This document shows, in pieces, positions 13,790 to 28,000 of a stretch of 64,000 nt of DNA (position 1 is its first letter; every line of letters begins with the position of its first letter). Location of the stretch: contig NC_059471.1 in NCBI RefSeq assembly GCF_018139145.2, positions 82,172,520 through 82,236,519 on the forward strand, given 5' to 3'. The stretch is from Gymnogyps californianus. Its lineage: Eukaryota > Chordata > Aves > Accipitriformes > Cathartidae. The position numbers and the translations under genes are program-made. The notes beneath the pieces are model-generated. The model had not been told where the DNA came from. It ran no database searches and saw only the letters and a list, made by a program, of their open reading frames with translations.

Positions 13790-15130
13790 CTGGGTGCCTC
13801 CCTAGAGTGCCTGTACACTAATACCCACAGCATGGGGAACAAATAGGAGGAATCAGAGGTGTGCATGCAATCGCAGGGCTATGATCTCATTGGGATCACA
13901 GAGACGTGGTGGGATAGTTCACACAACTGGAGTGCTGCAATGGATGGATACAGGCTCTTTGGAAAGGATGGCGAGAAGGGTGAATTATGCTGTATGTGAG
14001 AGAGCAGGACAGATGCACGGAACTCTGCTGTGGGATGGGTGACGAGAGAGCTGAGAGCATGTGGGTCAGGATTAGGGCGCAAACCAACATGGGTGATGTT
14101 GTGGGTGTCTGCTACGGACTGCCTGGTCAGGAAGAAGTGAATGAGGTCTTCTTAACTGGAAAAAGCCTCACGTTCACTGGCCCTGGTCCTCCTGGGGGAC
14201 TTGAACCATAGTCATATCTTCTGGTGTGCATTGACAACAGTTGATTGAGAAGCTGATGATGGGAGGTGCTTTGCTCATGTCATACTTACAAACAAGGAAG
14301 GGCCAGCTGGGGATGTGAAGGCTGGGAGCAACCTTGGCTGCAGTGACTATGATGACCAGAGTTCAGGAGCTTGAGAAGAGGGAACAAGGCAAAAACCTGG
14401 ATTACAACCCTGGACTTCAGCAGAGCAGGCTTTGGCCTTTTTCAGAGATCTGCTTGAAAGAATGCCATGCGATACATCCCTGCAGAGAAGAGAGGTCAAG
14501 GAGAGCTGGTTGATTCTCAAGGATCACCTTCTCCATCCTCAAGAGCGGTCCGTACTAATGAGCAGGAAATCAAGCAAAGGCAGTACGAGGCCTGCATGGA
14601 CAAACAAGGAGCTCCTGACTCAACTCAGACATAAAAAGGAAATGTACAGGAGGGGGAAGCAGGGTCAGGTGACCAGGAGGAGTTCAAAGTATGCAGGGAT
14701 GAGGTTAGGAAAGCCAAAGCCCACCTGGAGTTGAATTTGGCAAGCAATGTAAAGAACAATAAGAAGGGCTTCTACAAGTACATTGGCAAGAAAAGGAAAA
14801 CTAGGGAAAATGTGGGCCCACTACTGAATGGGGCCAGGGATGTGGTGACAAAGAGGGTGGAAGACCAAGGCAATCAATGCCTTCTTCCCTTTGGGCACAG
14901 ACTGAAATACAGGAAACTGTTTAAACATAGGAAAACACTTTTTTACTGTGAGGGTGGTCTAACACTGGAACAGGCTGCCCAGAGAAAGTGTGGAGTCACC
15001 ATCCTTGGAGATATTCAAAACCCAGTGGGACACAGCCCTGAGCAACCTGCTTTTGTTCACCTTGCTTTGAACAGCAGGGTTGGACTAGATGCTCTCCAGA
15101 GGTGCCTTCCAACTTCAATGATTCTATGAT
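13790..15130 (+). mobile_element. CR1 LINE, 5'-truncated and internally deleted
   Basis: Sense-strand CR1 non-LTR retrotransposon. The 5' part encodes the end of the ORF2 endonuclease domain: around 13870-13925 the frames still suggest the family's I-G-I-T-E-T-W-W-D-S segment, with shifts and stops. It continues through the endonuclease-RT linker to about 14890. The sequence then jumps directly to the CR1 3' region (ACTGAAATACAGGAAACTG, then CACTGGAACAGGCTGCCCAG) and finishes in the usual GGTGCCTTCCAACTTCAATG and ATTCTATGAT tail at about 15130. The reverse transcriptase domain is absent. The orientation follows the 3' tail. It cannot be mobile. Confidence 0.9.
14432..14880 (+). pseudogene. 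CR1 ORF2 endonuclease-RT linker remnant
   Basis: Two overlapping open stretches (14432-14734 and from 14731 on) carry recognisable CR1 ORF2 peptide, including FRDLLERMPCDT, ESWLILKDHLL, RPAWTNKELLTQL, KKGFYKYIGKKRKTRENVG and PLLNGARDVVT. In an intact element these are one continuous frame between the endonuclease and the reverse transcriptase. Here a frameshift near 14700 splits them. The second stretch runs past the internal deletion junction near 14895 into former 3' untranslated sequence, so its last 80 or so residues are not protein-coding in origin. This is a dead transposon gene, not a host gene. Confidence 0.85.
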
Positions 15131-16378
15131 GCTGCGACTCTGTCACTTTAAATTTTGGTTTCATTTCAGTCAACTGTTGTTCACAGCCCTTCTGAGTTGG
15201 TGAGGCATTCAGTCTTTTTGCTATGTGGAGAAAAAAGGGAGAGGACAATGAAGAAAGCCTAAAAGCCAAGTCAGACAAGTTTTGGGAAGAGACAGACACA
15301 GCTCAGGGTGAAGCTAAAAGAGACTTCAATGACAGTTAAGAGAAAACTGATCAAATACCAACAGTCTCAGTTTCCTAAACAAAGCCTGGTAGGGGTCAGG
15401 GGAAGGAATTTTAGCTAAAGAGAGTAGAAAAAACAATGCAGCCTATGCATTTCATGTGGTATTACCCATGGATCTGAGCAGGTTTCATTCTAACTTGGGA
15501 CCTATCTGGCAGAGGATAACTTTTACAGAATAAGAGACTTACCATCCATTGGGACAGAAAGTGATCCATGTTGTTGGTATTTTAGATGATGTCTCATAAT
15601 TTTCCCCGGTGCCTTTATATGGATATTGAAAAGAAAGAGTGATTGATGTAGAACCTGGAGGGTCTTCATATCTTTGGCAAGTAAGACAAAGCAGGCCATC
15701 AGTCCTCTGATTGCATTTTGTACAGTGGATGTTTTCCAGCTCAGTGCTTAACCATTAACATCCTCAAGGTAAAATAACTACTCAGCGTGGTGAATATATT
15801 GAACGTTGTAGAAAGACAGAAGAATCTTTAAATGGGCAAGGGTAGATCATCCATCACTGCAGCCAATGGTGTGTCTATTCCAAATCCTGGCCTGAAATTT
15901 GACTGGAAGGAATCCATGAGCCAGGTGGTGAATAAGTTGGTTGTGCACAAACACAAATCAAAAGTGGTGGGAGTGCAGAGGTGACAGAAAAATGGTAAAT
16001 AGCATCTAAAAAAGTTTAAAAAATTTGCATTACTAAGTCTGCATTCTCAAAGTGCTCATTTTTTTTTCCCAAGTTTTTTTAATAAAGAACTTAATGTCTA
16101 CTACCGAACTGATGCCTGGAGCCAGATAACCATGGAGAGAATCTGGCAATCAAAATATAAAAAACGTATCTCCATTTTGCAAAGCTTCTGACTAGACACA
16201 GTGGAAAATAGCAAATATATTCAATAAAAAATACATGTACTTTAGCACTTCCTTGACCTGCAAGGAGAATTTATGGGCTTCAGTATGAAAAGATGGTGTA
16301 GAAGACTTTCTTGGACTATAAAGCTTTAAAAAGAGGATTTTTATATGTTTGGTGGAGAGATAACCACTTCTGTTTCAT

Positions 16379-16430
16379 ATAAATATATATACCTACATAC
16401 ATATACATATATATACACACACACACACAA
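16379..16430. repeat. TA/CA dinucleotide microsatellite
   Basis: Mixed (TA)n, TACA and (CA)n run: imperfect ATATATAT and CATACATATACAT units lead into an uninterrupted ACACACACACACACA stretch. Likely polymorphic in length. Confidence 0.85.
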
Positions 16431-19400
16431 TGATGTATGAAGGTGATATTATAGTTAGTTGATATTACAGTAAGGAGCAGTGATCAATGCACCACAAAGA
16501 CATAAAGGTATGTGCTAATGAAGTTGCTGGAAAAGAAACAGAAATTATAATGTTAGCCAGATGATTCAAAACATGCAATAAAAATAACACTAATGAAAGG
16601 TCAAAACTTTGCAAAAGGAACATTACAAAGCTCTTGGAAAGAGCTCTGGGACTCTCAAGGCCTCAACTGACTCTTGGGAGATTATGAGGAAGGACCAGTC
16701 TTATCCATATTTGAGTATGCCAAATGAATAAGCTAGCTTTGTTATCTGCATTCACAGTATATTTTCTAAGGTCAAGTAGAATCAGAAAAAGTTAGGGGAC
16801 CACAGAAAGGTATCCTCCAAAATTATTTAAGAATTTCCAGATTTCAAAATTGTTATCAGCAGCAACATTCCCCATGCTACAAATCACAATTACAACTGCT
16901 GTATTCCTTACTTTCTGACCTACTGTGGCCAGAACTACTAGGCAAATTCATCTCATAGCCATAGATATGTAGAATTCCTGAAACTAACAAACTGATCTCC
17001 GTAGTATACATCTAATACACTGAATGCTCTTAGCAGTTTTTTCAGCACCAAATTCACATAAAGCATCACACCTTTCATCCACTGTGATTTATCTCACACT
17101 ACTATTAGATTATTAAGTCTATAGAGATTAACATCTGATACAAACTAATGCCAGAATTTACCAAAGGATAAACCAATGAAAGAACTAATTGGAATTGCTG
17201 CAGTAGCTACTTTTTGCTGTCTCTACACTAAAATTAATCCAAACTCTAGCTCAAAAACACAATCTTAGAATAAAATAAAACAATTGTGTAGTGAGTGCAC
17301 TCTTATCGCTGTTACAGCAATCTTATTACAGTGCTCCTTTAGGTGGCATTTATTTAAATTATTTGACAGTAAATATGAAGAGGGATAATGGGTAGAAAGT
17401 ATTCACAAAGTATTTTCTCACAATATTACTCTCCTTTGATGTCTGTCTTTATCTGGTGAATTTAGAATTTCATCTTTAATATTATTTTAATTAGTTTAGA
17501 GAAAGCTTTTTGGTCTACTATAATATAGTCAAAATTCTCTCAATGTTACAATACTAAACTTCATTCTAAAGAGTATTATATTTTCAGTGTTTTAAATGAT
17601 ATTGGTCTAAAACAAATCTGCAATGAAACATCTATCTAATCATGTTCTTATAGTTACAGAGAGAAAAATTAAAATAATCCCCATGGCTCCAATTGCTTTT
17701 CTAACAAACTATCCTATACTTTAAAAAAAATGAAACTTTACAGAAAGTGAGTTTTAATAGGATTTTGGAAATTTTGTCGTTCTTACTAAGACAATTGACT
17801 ATCAAAGCCAACTACTGAAACTGTGCATTGTTCAGTAAATGTGTATTTTATTTACAACAGGATGGTGTGAAAAATATCAGCCATGGAAAAAACAGTCAGA
17901 GTCTACAGAAATCTTATTACAATGTCAAAACAAAACATCTTTCATGTAAATTATGCTAGCATCAAAATATAAATTATGACATAGGAGTGAATGGAGAAAC
18001 TCTTAATCAACTAATATAGAAATCTGGATTTCTTTGTCTCTGTTGTAGCAGCATACAGCTTTAATAATAGCTACTTCTATCCTTAAATTGGCATGCAATT
18101 ACCAGTTCACTGCTTCTGGAACAAATAAGCTCCAGAAGATTACCTGTGATGTTTGAAATCCAGGCTGGGTATTTCAGGCGGCAGACTGACTGGGATCCTT
18201 CAGCTCCGAAGTCTTATGTTTATTCTTGCAAGTTGCAGAACAATTCAGTAATCAGGGTGATAAAAGGAGTGAAATCTCATTTTCCTGAATGCTTTTACTG
18301 TTCTTATTGCATAAAGAAGGTGTGTTTTGAAGTTAAATTGTAAATTGGAAGGTTTACATATAGATGCCAAGGATGTCTGCATAGGACCATGGCAGCATAT
18401 TTTCCTGTTGGTGAACCTTGTATATATCAGACATGCAATTAATTTAGACTGCATACAAACTCATAAAATCTGCAGACTAAATTACTGGAGTCCCAAAATC
18501 AATTATATAATAATAGCATAATCTTTCTCCTTTTTTAAAAACTTCTGGCCTACCTTTACCCTTCCCTTTCTGTTGAGATAAGTCTTATACAATAACATCC
18601 TCAGCACCTCAAAGACTACCGTAATTAATAAAACAAATATGAAAAATCTGTTTCTTCTTGCTTTCTTGAACTGCTGAATTTCTGTCCACCTCAGCAGCCT
18701 AAAATTTCTGACTGACAGATTCCAAACCCTGCGTAGTGATTGCTTATGAATATATATGAATAACTTAGAACTAGAAACAGATGCCATATCTCAAATAGGG
18801 TGTAAAATTGTGTAAAATGTTTGTGTCTAGTTCTGGCAAATTGTGAGATATCACACTATATGCCTGCACTACCCGATTTATAGACAAGCCATTGTTGATA
18901 TTTGGGGGGGCTTCAAACTTATATGAATATTATTTTCCCTGTCATCCCAAGGACTCTGCTTTGTAACTAGGCAACCATGCTACAGAGAGCAGCATTATAG
19001 TATAATTTTTTAAATTCTCTAAAAACGCTATAGTTATTTCTCCACATTGGTGTCTAAATTTCTCTAAAATGCTGCATAAACAAACAAGTCACTGGTTTGT
19101 GCCTTTGGACTATATTGTCTACATTGACTGCATTTACCTATGATGTTGTGGGTGATCTTATAGCTTACTTCTGCCTTTAATCCTTGTTAGCAATTACCAG
19201 TCATTCCTTTTTCCACTTTGTGGGAGTAGATCCAAACCAAAAATATGATCAGTTGTTCTTCTGCCCCAATGATTCTTTTGTGCAGGACGCTGTGGAGCTC
19301 AGCTTGGTCATTACTCCTTTTCACCTAAGAGGTCATGAGTGTTTTGAGCTGTATTGGCACCATTGGGCTAATGACTCTGAACTTGGTGAGTTCTCATCTA

Positions 19401-20289
19401 AACAGTATTAAGGTCTTTCATTTTTCCCACTGAGTGGGCCAAAATTGGGATTTCAGCAAGAATTTCTGTACCATATTTATTGCAAAATATAGAGAAAAGA
19501 TACTGGCAGGCTGCTAATAATAGATTTTGTATCTGTTCCTCTACCTTATGAATTTCATTATCAAGCAGTCAAACAAAAATTGCAGAAGATCAATCACTAG
19601 CAGAGGATAGCAGAGGTTTGTAGCTGATGTCTCAAGTGGAAAGCGCAGAGTGGGATGAACCTGGATGTATGGAATGAACATGGTATGAATGTAACATTAA
19701 AGTTACCTCTGGCTTTGTTACCTCTTAGATTAGACAAATATAAATCTCTCAAAGCTAATAGTCTTGTTTATTACCCAGAAGCCTCCACTGGGGAAGTATG
19801 GCTGCCCACTTAATTCTGTAGATGTACCGGGGAAGAGTGTGACTTGAACTTTGCACCGTGCACTCTTATGTAAAAAGTCTGTCCCTAGATTAAATTCAAA
19901 GTGCTATTTTTGACATAAAAAATCGTTTAATGAACAAATCCTGGTGACATGACTCTTTTAATTACAAGAGAATCAAGATTATACAGAATTACAATTAAAT
20001 GCAATACATAATTTGCAATGGATATTAAGCCTTGTGCTTCGGGGTTTAAGTCCATCTTTGTTCAGGTAGAGGGATGAGACTTGCATGTGTGTTTCTGTGT
20101 GTGTGTGCGCAGACTATCTCCCATCTGCTATTATGGGGTTCCTTTGAAATGTAACATTGGAACTGCCAGAGAGAGGATACTAGATCTGGAGTCTAATCCA
20201 GCACACCAATTGCTGACTGCCCAGGCTTCGCCAATTCCTCTGCTTTTAAAGCAGAGGTATTAGCAGTGCTATTACAAGAGCCTTCACTT

Positions 20290-20311
20290 CCCCCCTGCCC
20301 CACTCCCCCCC
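20290..20311 (-). repeat. C-rich tract, possible minus-strand G-quadruplex
   Basis: C runs of 6, 4 and 7 are separated by two or three bases (CCCCCCTGCCCCACTCCCCCCC). The minus strand therefore has closely spaced G runs that could fold as a quadruplex if the longest run is split. Confidence 0.4.
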
Positions 20312-21332
20312 GATAAGATCAATGTAATGTGATGATGAAATTTCTAGCAGCTGCTTGAGATTAGTCCCTGTCAAGCTTCTGCCACTGTTTCTATGGAGGA
20401 ACTTTCTCATTTGTAGCACTGGCAAAATATTAGTTTGCATAGAAGTATTGAATAGACAGTGCTTTAACCAACATGCACTAATAACATTACGAAGCAATGA
20501 AAGGACAGTTGTCCAAGAAGCCAATTTACTGTAGTAGGAAGAGATAGATGAATGCATGAGGTGGATTTAGTTGAGCTCATAATGGAGATTTAGGCAATAC
20601 ATCATTTACTTCTTTACATTTTGCATGTATTCATTTAGAAGACTGGCTGGTAGATACTAGAAAACTAACCCACTTTGTTTCCTAAGTACTGAAAGGGAGT
20701 AAGAAAAATACTTCTCTACCCTGAAAGTGTTCTGAGAATTATCCTATATTTGTAAAGTTGGTTAAAATATAAAGCTTCTCATATTACTGTATCCAAGGTT
20801 GCCAGCTCACCTGTTTATTTTTAATCTCACAATATTTTGTGGTTTTTTTTCTTACAACCTTAATTTCTTGATAAATGTGATTGCCTGAAAGCTCTGACAC
20901 CACTCAATGTAAGTTTCCAGCCCTGAGGTTTGCAGATGGAACCTTGAAAGCATTAACTGAGAGCTCTCTAAAAGCTTAGAGATCAGAAGGGGAAAAATTA
21001 GAATGTACAACTTTTTAAAATCTTGTTTTAAAGTCAGTCTCATGATGTTTTGGGCTCTGATCCATCATTTCTGAATGTTTGAACTGGTAAGATCTGCACG
21101 CTGCAGTGTATAGACACAAACAATCTGAGTTAGTGGTTTGTGCCTAGGTTTCCTTTATTGTAAGTTTTCCTTTGCACACATTTCCTATTTGATGGATATT
21201 TTGCCTGAATCAGACCATTGGATCCTAAACTCTTCAGGTCAGAGATCTTAGTAATCTCTGTAGTCTTTTGACCACATACTCCTTCTGTACTCCACAAGTT
21301 ACAATGTAAGTAATAACCTTAATAAACTTGCC

Positions 21333-21351
21333 AGAGCTCCTTAGGAGCTCT
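21333..21351. repeat. Near-perfect short palindrome
   Basis: AGAGCTCCT (21333-21341), one T, then AGGAGCTCT (21343-21351): nine-base complementary arms with a single central base. Too tight to form an RNA hairpin loop without opening the centre. It may be chance or a protein-binding dyad. Confidence 0.5.
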
Positions 21352-21979
21352 TTCATCTCTCATCTGTATTTAGCTTTCCACTTAAAACTGTATCTCCATT
21401 TAAATAAGTCGAGATGCTTTGATTTGAATTCAGTGGCAAATCATTCCAGTTTGCCCAGATATGTCTAGACTTCAAATGACTGCGGTCTCATTACTATTGT
21501 ACACTTTATCTCCTTTGCAAACAGAGTTGCAAATATTTTAATGCTAAAAAGGAAGAATGAAAAGGTGAAGAAAAATGTATCAGTCCATAGAGGACTGGAC
21601 CCAAATGGATGAAATGCTTACAGAGGTGTAACAGCAAGTGGGAAGCTAGATAAGAGTGCAATATTGAACAAGTGCCAGGAGATTGGGAATCTCTTTTGGC
21701 AGGATAGACTGTCTCAAACTACAGAGGAATGAGGGTAAAATTGCATGTGACGGTGTGCACCAACAGCTGAGTGGGGACTGAACTGTGGAAGGGCCTGTAT
21801 TTGGTGTAACAGTACTTCTCTTTTAACACAGCTTACAAGACCATAGTCCTCTGTTCCTCTCCTTTTACTCTTGAGCTGACTCCGATTGTCAAACTGACAA
21901 ATGGCGCAAGCTCACCTCAGCATAGACACTACCTGAGGCATGCAACTTAGGAGCACGACCAGTGTTGGAGAGATGAAGA

Positions 21980-22017
21980 CCCACCCCTATCCCCCTCCCA
22001 CCCCCCAAAAAACCCCC
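21980..22017 (-). repeat. C-rich tract with G-quadruplex/i-motif potential
   Basis: Five C runs of three or more lie within 38 bases (CCC-A-CCCC-TAT-CCCCC-T-CCC-A-CCCCCC-A6-CCCCC). The complementary strand fits the G3+ loop 1-7 quadruplex rule. The location is intergenic with no adjacent gene. Confidence 0.5.
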
Positions 22018-25000
22018 AAATCCAACCCAAACAGCCAGTCAGACCTTAGATGGACAGAATTGCCTTCAGGAAATGCTTGCAGTCAGTCTCCACTGACTTC
22101 ATAGGGACCTGGAGAGAACTACAGTTGTAAGGTGACTTTCAGATAAGTAGAGTTTGTTCCTCACAAATAGGTGGCAAACATCTTAAGCAGGAACTTGATG
22201 TGGGTAGTCGTGACCCCTACTGTGTGATTCTAATTCATCTTCATACTGCAATGGCTTTTTGACAATTTGGCCATTCATCTGGCAGAGACATAAGAGAAAT
22301 GGGCCCTGGAGGATGGCCAGCATTACTGAGTTGGCCTGATGGATAACCAGAATAATTATTCAAGTGGATGGTCTGATACAACTAAATATATATTTTTTAT
22401 TTTGTATGTTTAAAAACCCCCAATCTTTTGACATGTTTTCAAACTATACTAAACCAATTTAATCCTCAGGCAGTGTTAAACCAGATGTCATATATCTCCT
22501 TCTCATAGATGTGTTTCTTTAGGCAGTCTTAAACTATGACACTTGGTACTCAAAGGCTGAGACAGACTTAGCTTGCAATTTCATGGGCATCTGATTTATT
22601 TCTCCCAAGCATGTGTTGTGCTCTTTTTAAGAAGAGGGACCTCTTGGAGGAAGGGGAGATTGTTCCTTCCCTTAGGGCTACTGAGAGTCCTCAAAAAGAG
22701 AAGCCTCAGGAGACTGCAGGATGGAGTGAGCAAGAAAGTTACAGCAGGGGGCTGGAGCTCATGCATGGTTTGAAAGACTACAGTGAGGACGAGAGAGCAG
22801 CCCAGCAGGCTTTGGAGGTGAAGGGGAGAATTTCTTGAGGACTAGAGCAGACAAAGCAGAATTTGCTGCCATTCAGCAAGCTGTTAAGTCAGCTGCAATC
22901 ATGGACTACTCTTGAAAACACACTGGACTTGGAAAAACTCTGTAGAAAATTTAATTTCTCTTTATGTCTTCTTTTGTCTCCCTTTTAAAAATCTAAGTTT
23001 TTAGGTTTTAGTTTCCATTCAGACAAAACTTTTATTTCTGAGCCTAGTGCAGACATGCACTAACCTAACTTTGAAAGAATCATCCAAGAAAAAAATAATT
23101 GCTGTTGGTGTATTGTAAACATATAGTTGTACTAATCTCAGCAGAGAAACACAAGAAGCCTTTAATAGGACATTTATATCATCTTAAAACCACTCATAAA
23201 GCACTCATTGGATTGATTCAAATCTACAGCCACAGTGTAATTCAGGGAAAATAAAGTGAGCAGCTCCTTTCCCCACCCCCTTCCTTACTGCTCCTCTGCA
23301 AGGAAAAAGGAAAAATCTCATTTAGATCTGTGTTCCTTGCTGCATGAAGCAGCAAGCTTCTTGGCAGTTTCACTGATACTTTTCTGACTGCTAAGCTTCA
23401 AAATAGTTCTGAACCTCAGCCATTTTATGAGGCCAGCAGTGATTTGAAAATACTGATGCCTGTCGTTTACATGGAACAAGTCCTGATTTCTTGGACCCTA
23501 CTGAAAATCCATTCACCTGTAACTACTGAAACTAAAGAGATAGGGCAGGCAGTGGGAACTTGCGTATTGATGTACAACCATTTTTCCACAGGCTTTGTGG
23601 AAATTGTGCTAGGTTTCTTTTTGCAAGAGCTAGGAATATCTGGTAAGTATGTCACTGCTCTTTCATGAAACCGAATCACTTTTAATTCCTTTATTATTGC
23701 ATTCGGATGTAAAATGCTTATCAGTAGATCTGGGTGCACATCACAAAATTTAGATCAGAATTAGGCAACCATTTCTGTGACAACCCCCACACAGCACTGA
23801 AATAGCTACTCTGAAAAGGAGTGATATGAGGCAGATGATTAAATGTCAGTGAATTCTAAAGACTGTTTCTACTAGGGAGCACAAAGAAAGTGATCTTGCA
23901 TTGTGCTCTGAAACGTCGCAACCCTGTAAGCTGATCTGCACAGACTGATGGTTCTTATGCTGTGCCTTGGCTCTTTGACTCCCTTTTGACTCCAGAAGGT
24001 GCGCACGTCCACTTGTGTGATCAAGGTGCATGATCTAGGCTGAAATGGCCTTCCCCGGGAATGCTCGGCAGGTGACCTCCTTGCTTTCAACTTCGGGACG
24101 CAGAGTGCTGCAAAGGGGCAAGGGTAAGAAAGACAGGTCTGAGATAATGAGCATGGAGACAATACAGGTCTTTAAACTTCACCCAGACTGGAACTGGTAG
24201 CCGAAGAAGAGAGTACAGGTGTGAAACACTCTTGTCAATGTTTCTTAATGATCTGGGCAAACAGATTTCTGTTAGCAGAAAACACGGCCTAAGTGCCTTC
24301 ATGTGCAGATTACTCAGCCACGTGACAGGCCACTTGCTGATGGGTATTAGAAGGCTAGTTTTCTATTTCCTCCTAACCAAAAGCATTAGGCTTGTACAAT
24401 GTGGTAAGTAAATAGTTTCCTAATTGCACTGTATTTACAGAATAACTCTTATTGACTGCAGTCAATAAGTGAAAAGTCAACTGTTCTAAGAAAATTTTGT
24501 GAGTTTTATGGCACGTTATTGTCCCTTTCAGCTTTGCAGCTCCCACTGGTCTTTCCATATACCAAATTCCCATGATAATTCTTCTCCAGTATTTATTGTT
24601 AAGCCACATCAGCGACTTAGTTTCTGTTCTAGAAGCACTACATAGCCTGAACAAAATCAAAATGCCCAATGATTCTCACCAGTGGTCACTTGAATAAACA
24701 GAAGTGCCTTGAGCACACAAGACTCCTTATCATGTTATTCAGTATGCTAAACAAGTAACTACCTTGCTGTATTTTATTCTACGGACAGATTTGCAGTCTT
24801 CTCTTCTACCTGGAAGAAACAACATTCTTAATGCAAGCCACATGATATACTTGCTTGTACACACCTTGAATACACACAGTTACACTGAGAACAAACCCTG
24901 ATCCACACAGACTGGTGGTTCTGTTGGTGCTACGGTCAGGAATAGCAGCTGCAGTGTGCTATAACTTGCCTAAGCTAAGAGTAATTACCCACTGCCTGAG

Positions 25001-28000
25001 ACCTCGCATATAATTCATGGGTCTAGATTTATTAAACCTTCAATTAAGATCAAAAGAATACATTTCAGTGGATAAAATATAGTGTGTGTGATCTTTAAAA
25101 ATACAGGCTGAAAATTTCAAAACTACATGCTGAAGTTTGGCTCTTCAGATACTCAGGCAATTTTGCATAAGCTGCTTGGCTTTTAGAAGTAACTAGCAAT
25201 TTCTTTTGCATTTCTGAATGTTTAGTATTACTGACAAGTAGGCCACCTATCTGCAAGTGCCTAAATATGGACTGAGAAAACTAGGTTTTGGCACCCAGAT
25301 ACAAACACTGCGTCTGTGAAGTTTCTATTCATTGTGAAAATTTGCTTTTTTTTTTCCTCCTCTGAGTGTAAGCTATTTTGCTCTTATGAAATTGCTTTTT
25401 TCCCCCTCTGCTCAGATGGTTGCAGATATTTCCCAGGAAAATCCACACAGAACAAAAGTTTACAATGTTTCTTGAGTTTCATGGTAATGTCCTATTCTGA
25501 CAGGGAAAACAAAACGAATACTTTGTGTTCATAGACAGACAAGCTGGCAAATTTATAAGCCATAACTGAAATCATATTCTGGTACTGGCAAATAATAATA
25601 ATTTAAAAATATTTATGAAGATTTTAAACTTCAAACTACAACCAAAAATAAAGGCTTCCCACCCCAATATGTTTCTAATGTAACTGCCTTTTCCTCGGTT
25701 TGTTTCAATCATGTCTTAATAAAAAATAGAATATACCTCTGTTTTTTAAAATTCACCACATATTTGAGCATTTTAATCACAACTGAATAACACAGTAGAT
25801 AATACTGGGAAGACTTCAGTGGTAGTCCTGGTTTTTTAATATTGTATTCATTTTAAAATGCATACTTTGATCATTTTCTCTAAAGTTACGACAAAATTTT
25901 CAGTCTGCAGACTATTTTGGTTAAAGTATGGAAAAAACTGATGGCAGAATTCAGATTTGCCTTGAGAAGGGGTGGATGAGGTTTTACTTCTCCCTTAATT
26001 TTCCCTTTATTGTAAATAAATTTTAAGCACGCTTACTTGCACATTAACATTTCACATTTCTTTTTTCTGATTCATCTTTATATATTTTCTTATGATTTGT
26101 GAAATCATATTTATTCAAACAACACTTAAACACACGCTTAACTTTGCAGTTGTTTCAAGTTACATTTTAGACTAAGTGATGCCATGAATAGGGCTGATCT
26201 TATAAGCATGTCTTAAAGATTTTCTTGAATTGGGTCTTTTGTCAGTAAAAGAGCCACTGTAGATAACTCTGCTCTTTCCATATTCTGCCTTGAATATTTC
26301 ATACATATCCATTATAGAAAAGTGAATCCTTTTTTATCAAGACCAGTTTATTTTAAAACAACTAATGCGTTAGTATTGTCTTATTCGTTGAAGCAGAAAA
26401 TGTTACTATCTTTATGCGGCCTAAGGTCCCGTTCCTTACCTTGATCTCATCTGTGTACTGCTACATATGAAAACATTCTTTTTTAATGTTTTTTAATATT
26501 ACAGGTTCAATATGCTGTAAGACTTTTCAGTTCATAATAGCAACGAGTAGGTTTTGTTAACTGTCTTTTTAACCACCTGCTTGTACAGGTTTGACTATGT
26601 ATGCCTGACTTCAGCAGAATTGTTGTGTCAGTTGTAATAGGCTTGCTTATTTTGTTCCATGCAATTCAGTATCCTTTAGGCTTCTAGATTTATTTGTTTC
26701 TTAACTGGCAAGAAAGAAAATCTTATTTGCTATTTAAATTTTCAGCCATCTATGATTTAACTTTGCATTTGTATGTGACATGTCATGTCTACCACACTAA
26801 ATTATACAGCAAAATTGAAAACATTTAGTGCTTAACAGTCTGCATGGGTCAATAAATATATGCCTGATAAAACTCTATTTGATAAAGGTGCCAAAAATGG
26901 CGCATAGAAGCTGGGTATATAGATTCAAGGTAAGCAGAGGGATTTCTTGATAATGCTGTAAATGTGGACACAGAGAAAATCTGTAATGGTTACAATGTTT
27001 TTATATGGACTTGTATACGGATAGTAAGCACCAGGATAAAGAAATGGATTCTAAAAAATGCATGTTTTGAAGCTTTAAGGCTGAAAAAAGAATGTAACAG
27101 TTTAAAATACAAGTAGTCCAGAGTACTACAGAACACTACAACATAGTCATATGCAACTATCTTGAGACATAACATTAAGTACCAGATCACAACGACAAAA
27201 TACCTTCCTTTGAAACTTCGCATCACCAGCTATGCATTAACACCTCATTACTCAATCGATTTTATTATCACATTCCTCTAAACATTGTTGCCATTTGGAT
27301 ATGAGTAATATCACCAAGGACTGCAGACAAATCGTGGAACCTTGAGCTGTTATCTCGGGGTAAAAAATCATTCCAACTCGATGAATTTAAAACCATTTTG
27401 AAGGTGAGATACAGAACTTTTAAGTACCCTTTTAAGATTCCAAATAATTAAAAAAAAACTTGACTAGCCTTAAAAAAACCCTGTAGAGATGGGTTTTTAA
27501 TTTATGTGAGAGGAAAACTTGTGAGGCCTCCAGAAGTATTAAAATGAAAACTAGACCGCAGCCATTTCCAGGGGTTTCATATTACATCTTTGGTTTAGGA
27601 TTCTACCTGTCTTCATTTAAATTATCTAGGATCAAATTCTACTCATCTTGTAAGTAATAAAACAGATATTATTGGTCCAGCTGCAGGGCTAAAAGTTTGT
27701 GCTGTGTGGTACCCAGGAAAGCCCAAAGCATATTCTTCTGGTGAGTATTCTGTGCCTCAGAAGGAAAAATGAAAAACCCTAAAACCCAGGAACACAAAAA
27801 TAAATGTTTCTTCATGTCATTCATAAAGATATTTACATTTACTTCATAGCAGTTTCCCTAAGACCAAAACAATTAGGGTATTCAAAAGTCTTTACAGTGA
27901 CTTAATTGGTTTTAAAGTTAAGATGGCGTAACATTCCTATGTGCATTACATATGTCTGTCATTTCCTTTAGAACAAGGAGCATTATAAAATGAGATAAAG

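Noticed and set aside
24215..24310. Possible CR1 fragment (TTTCTTAATGATCTGGGCAA resembles a CR1 ORF2 motif)
   Set aside because: The similarity stops after about 20 bases and flanks do not match.
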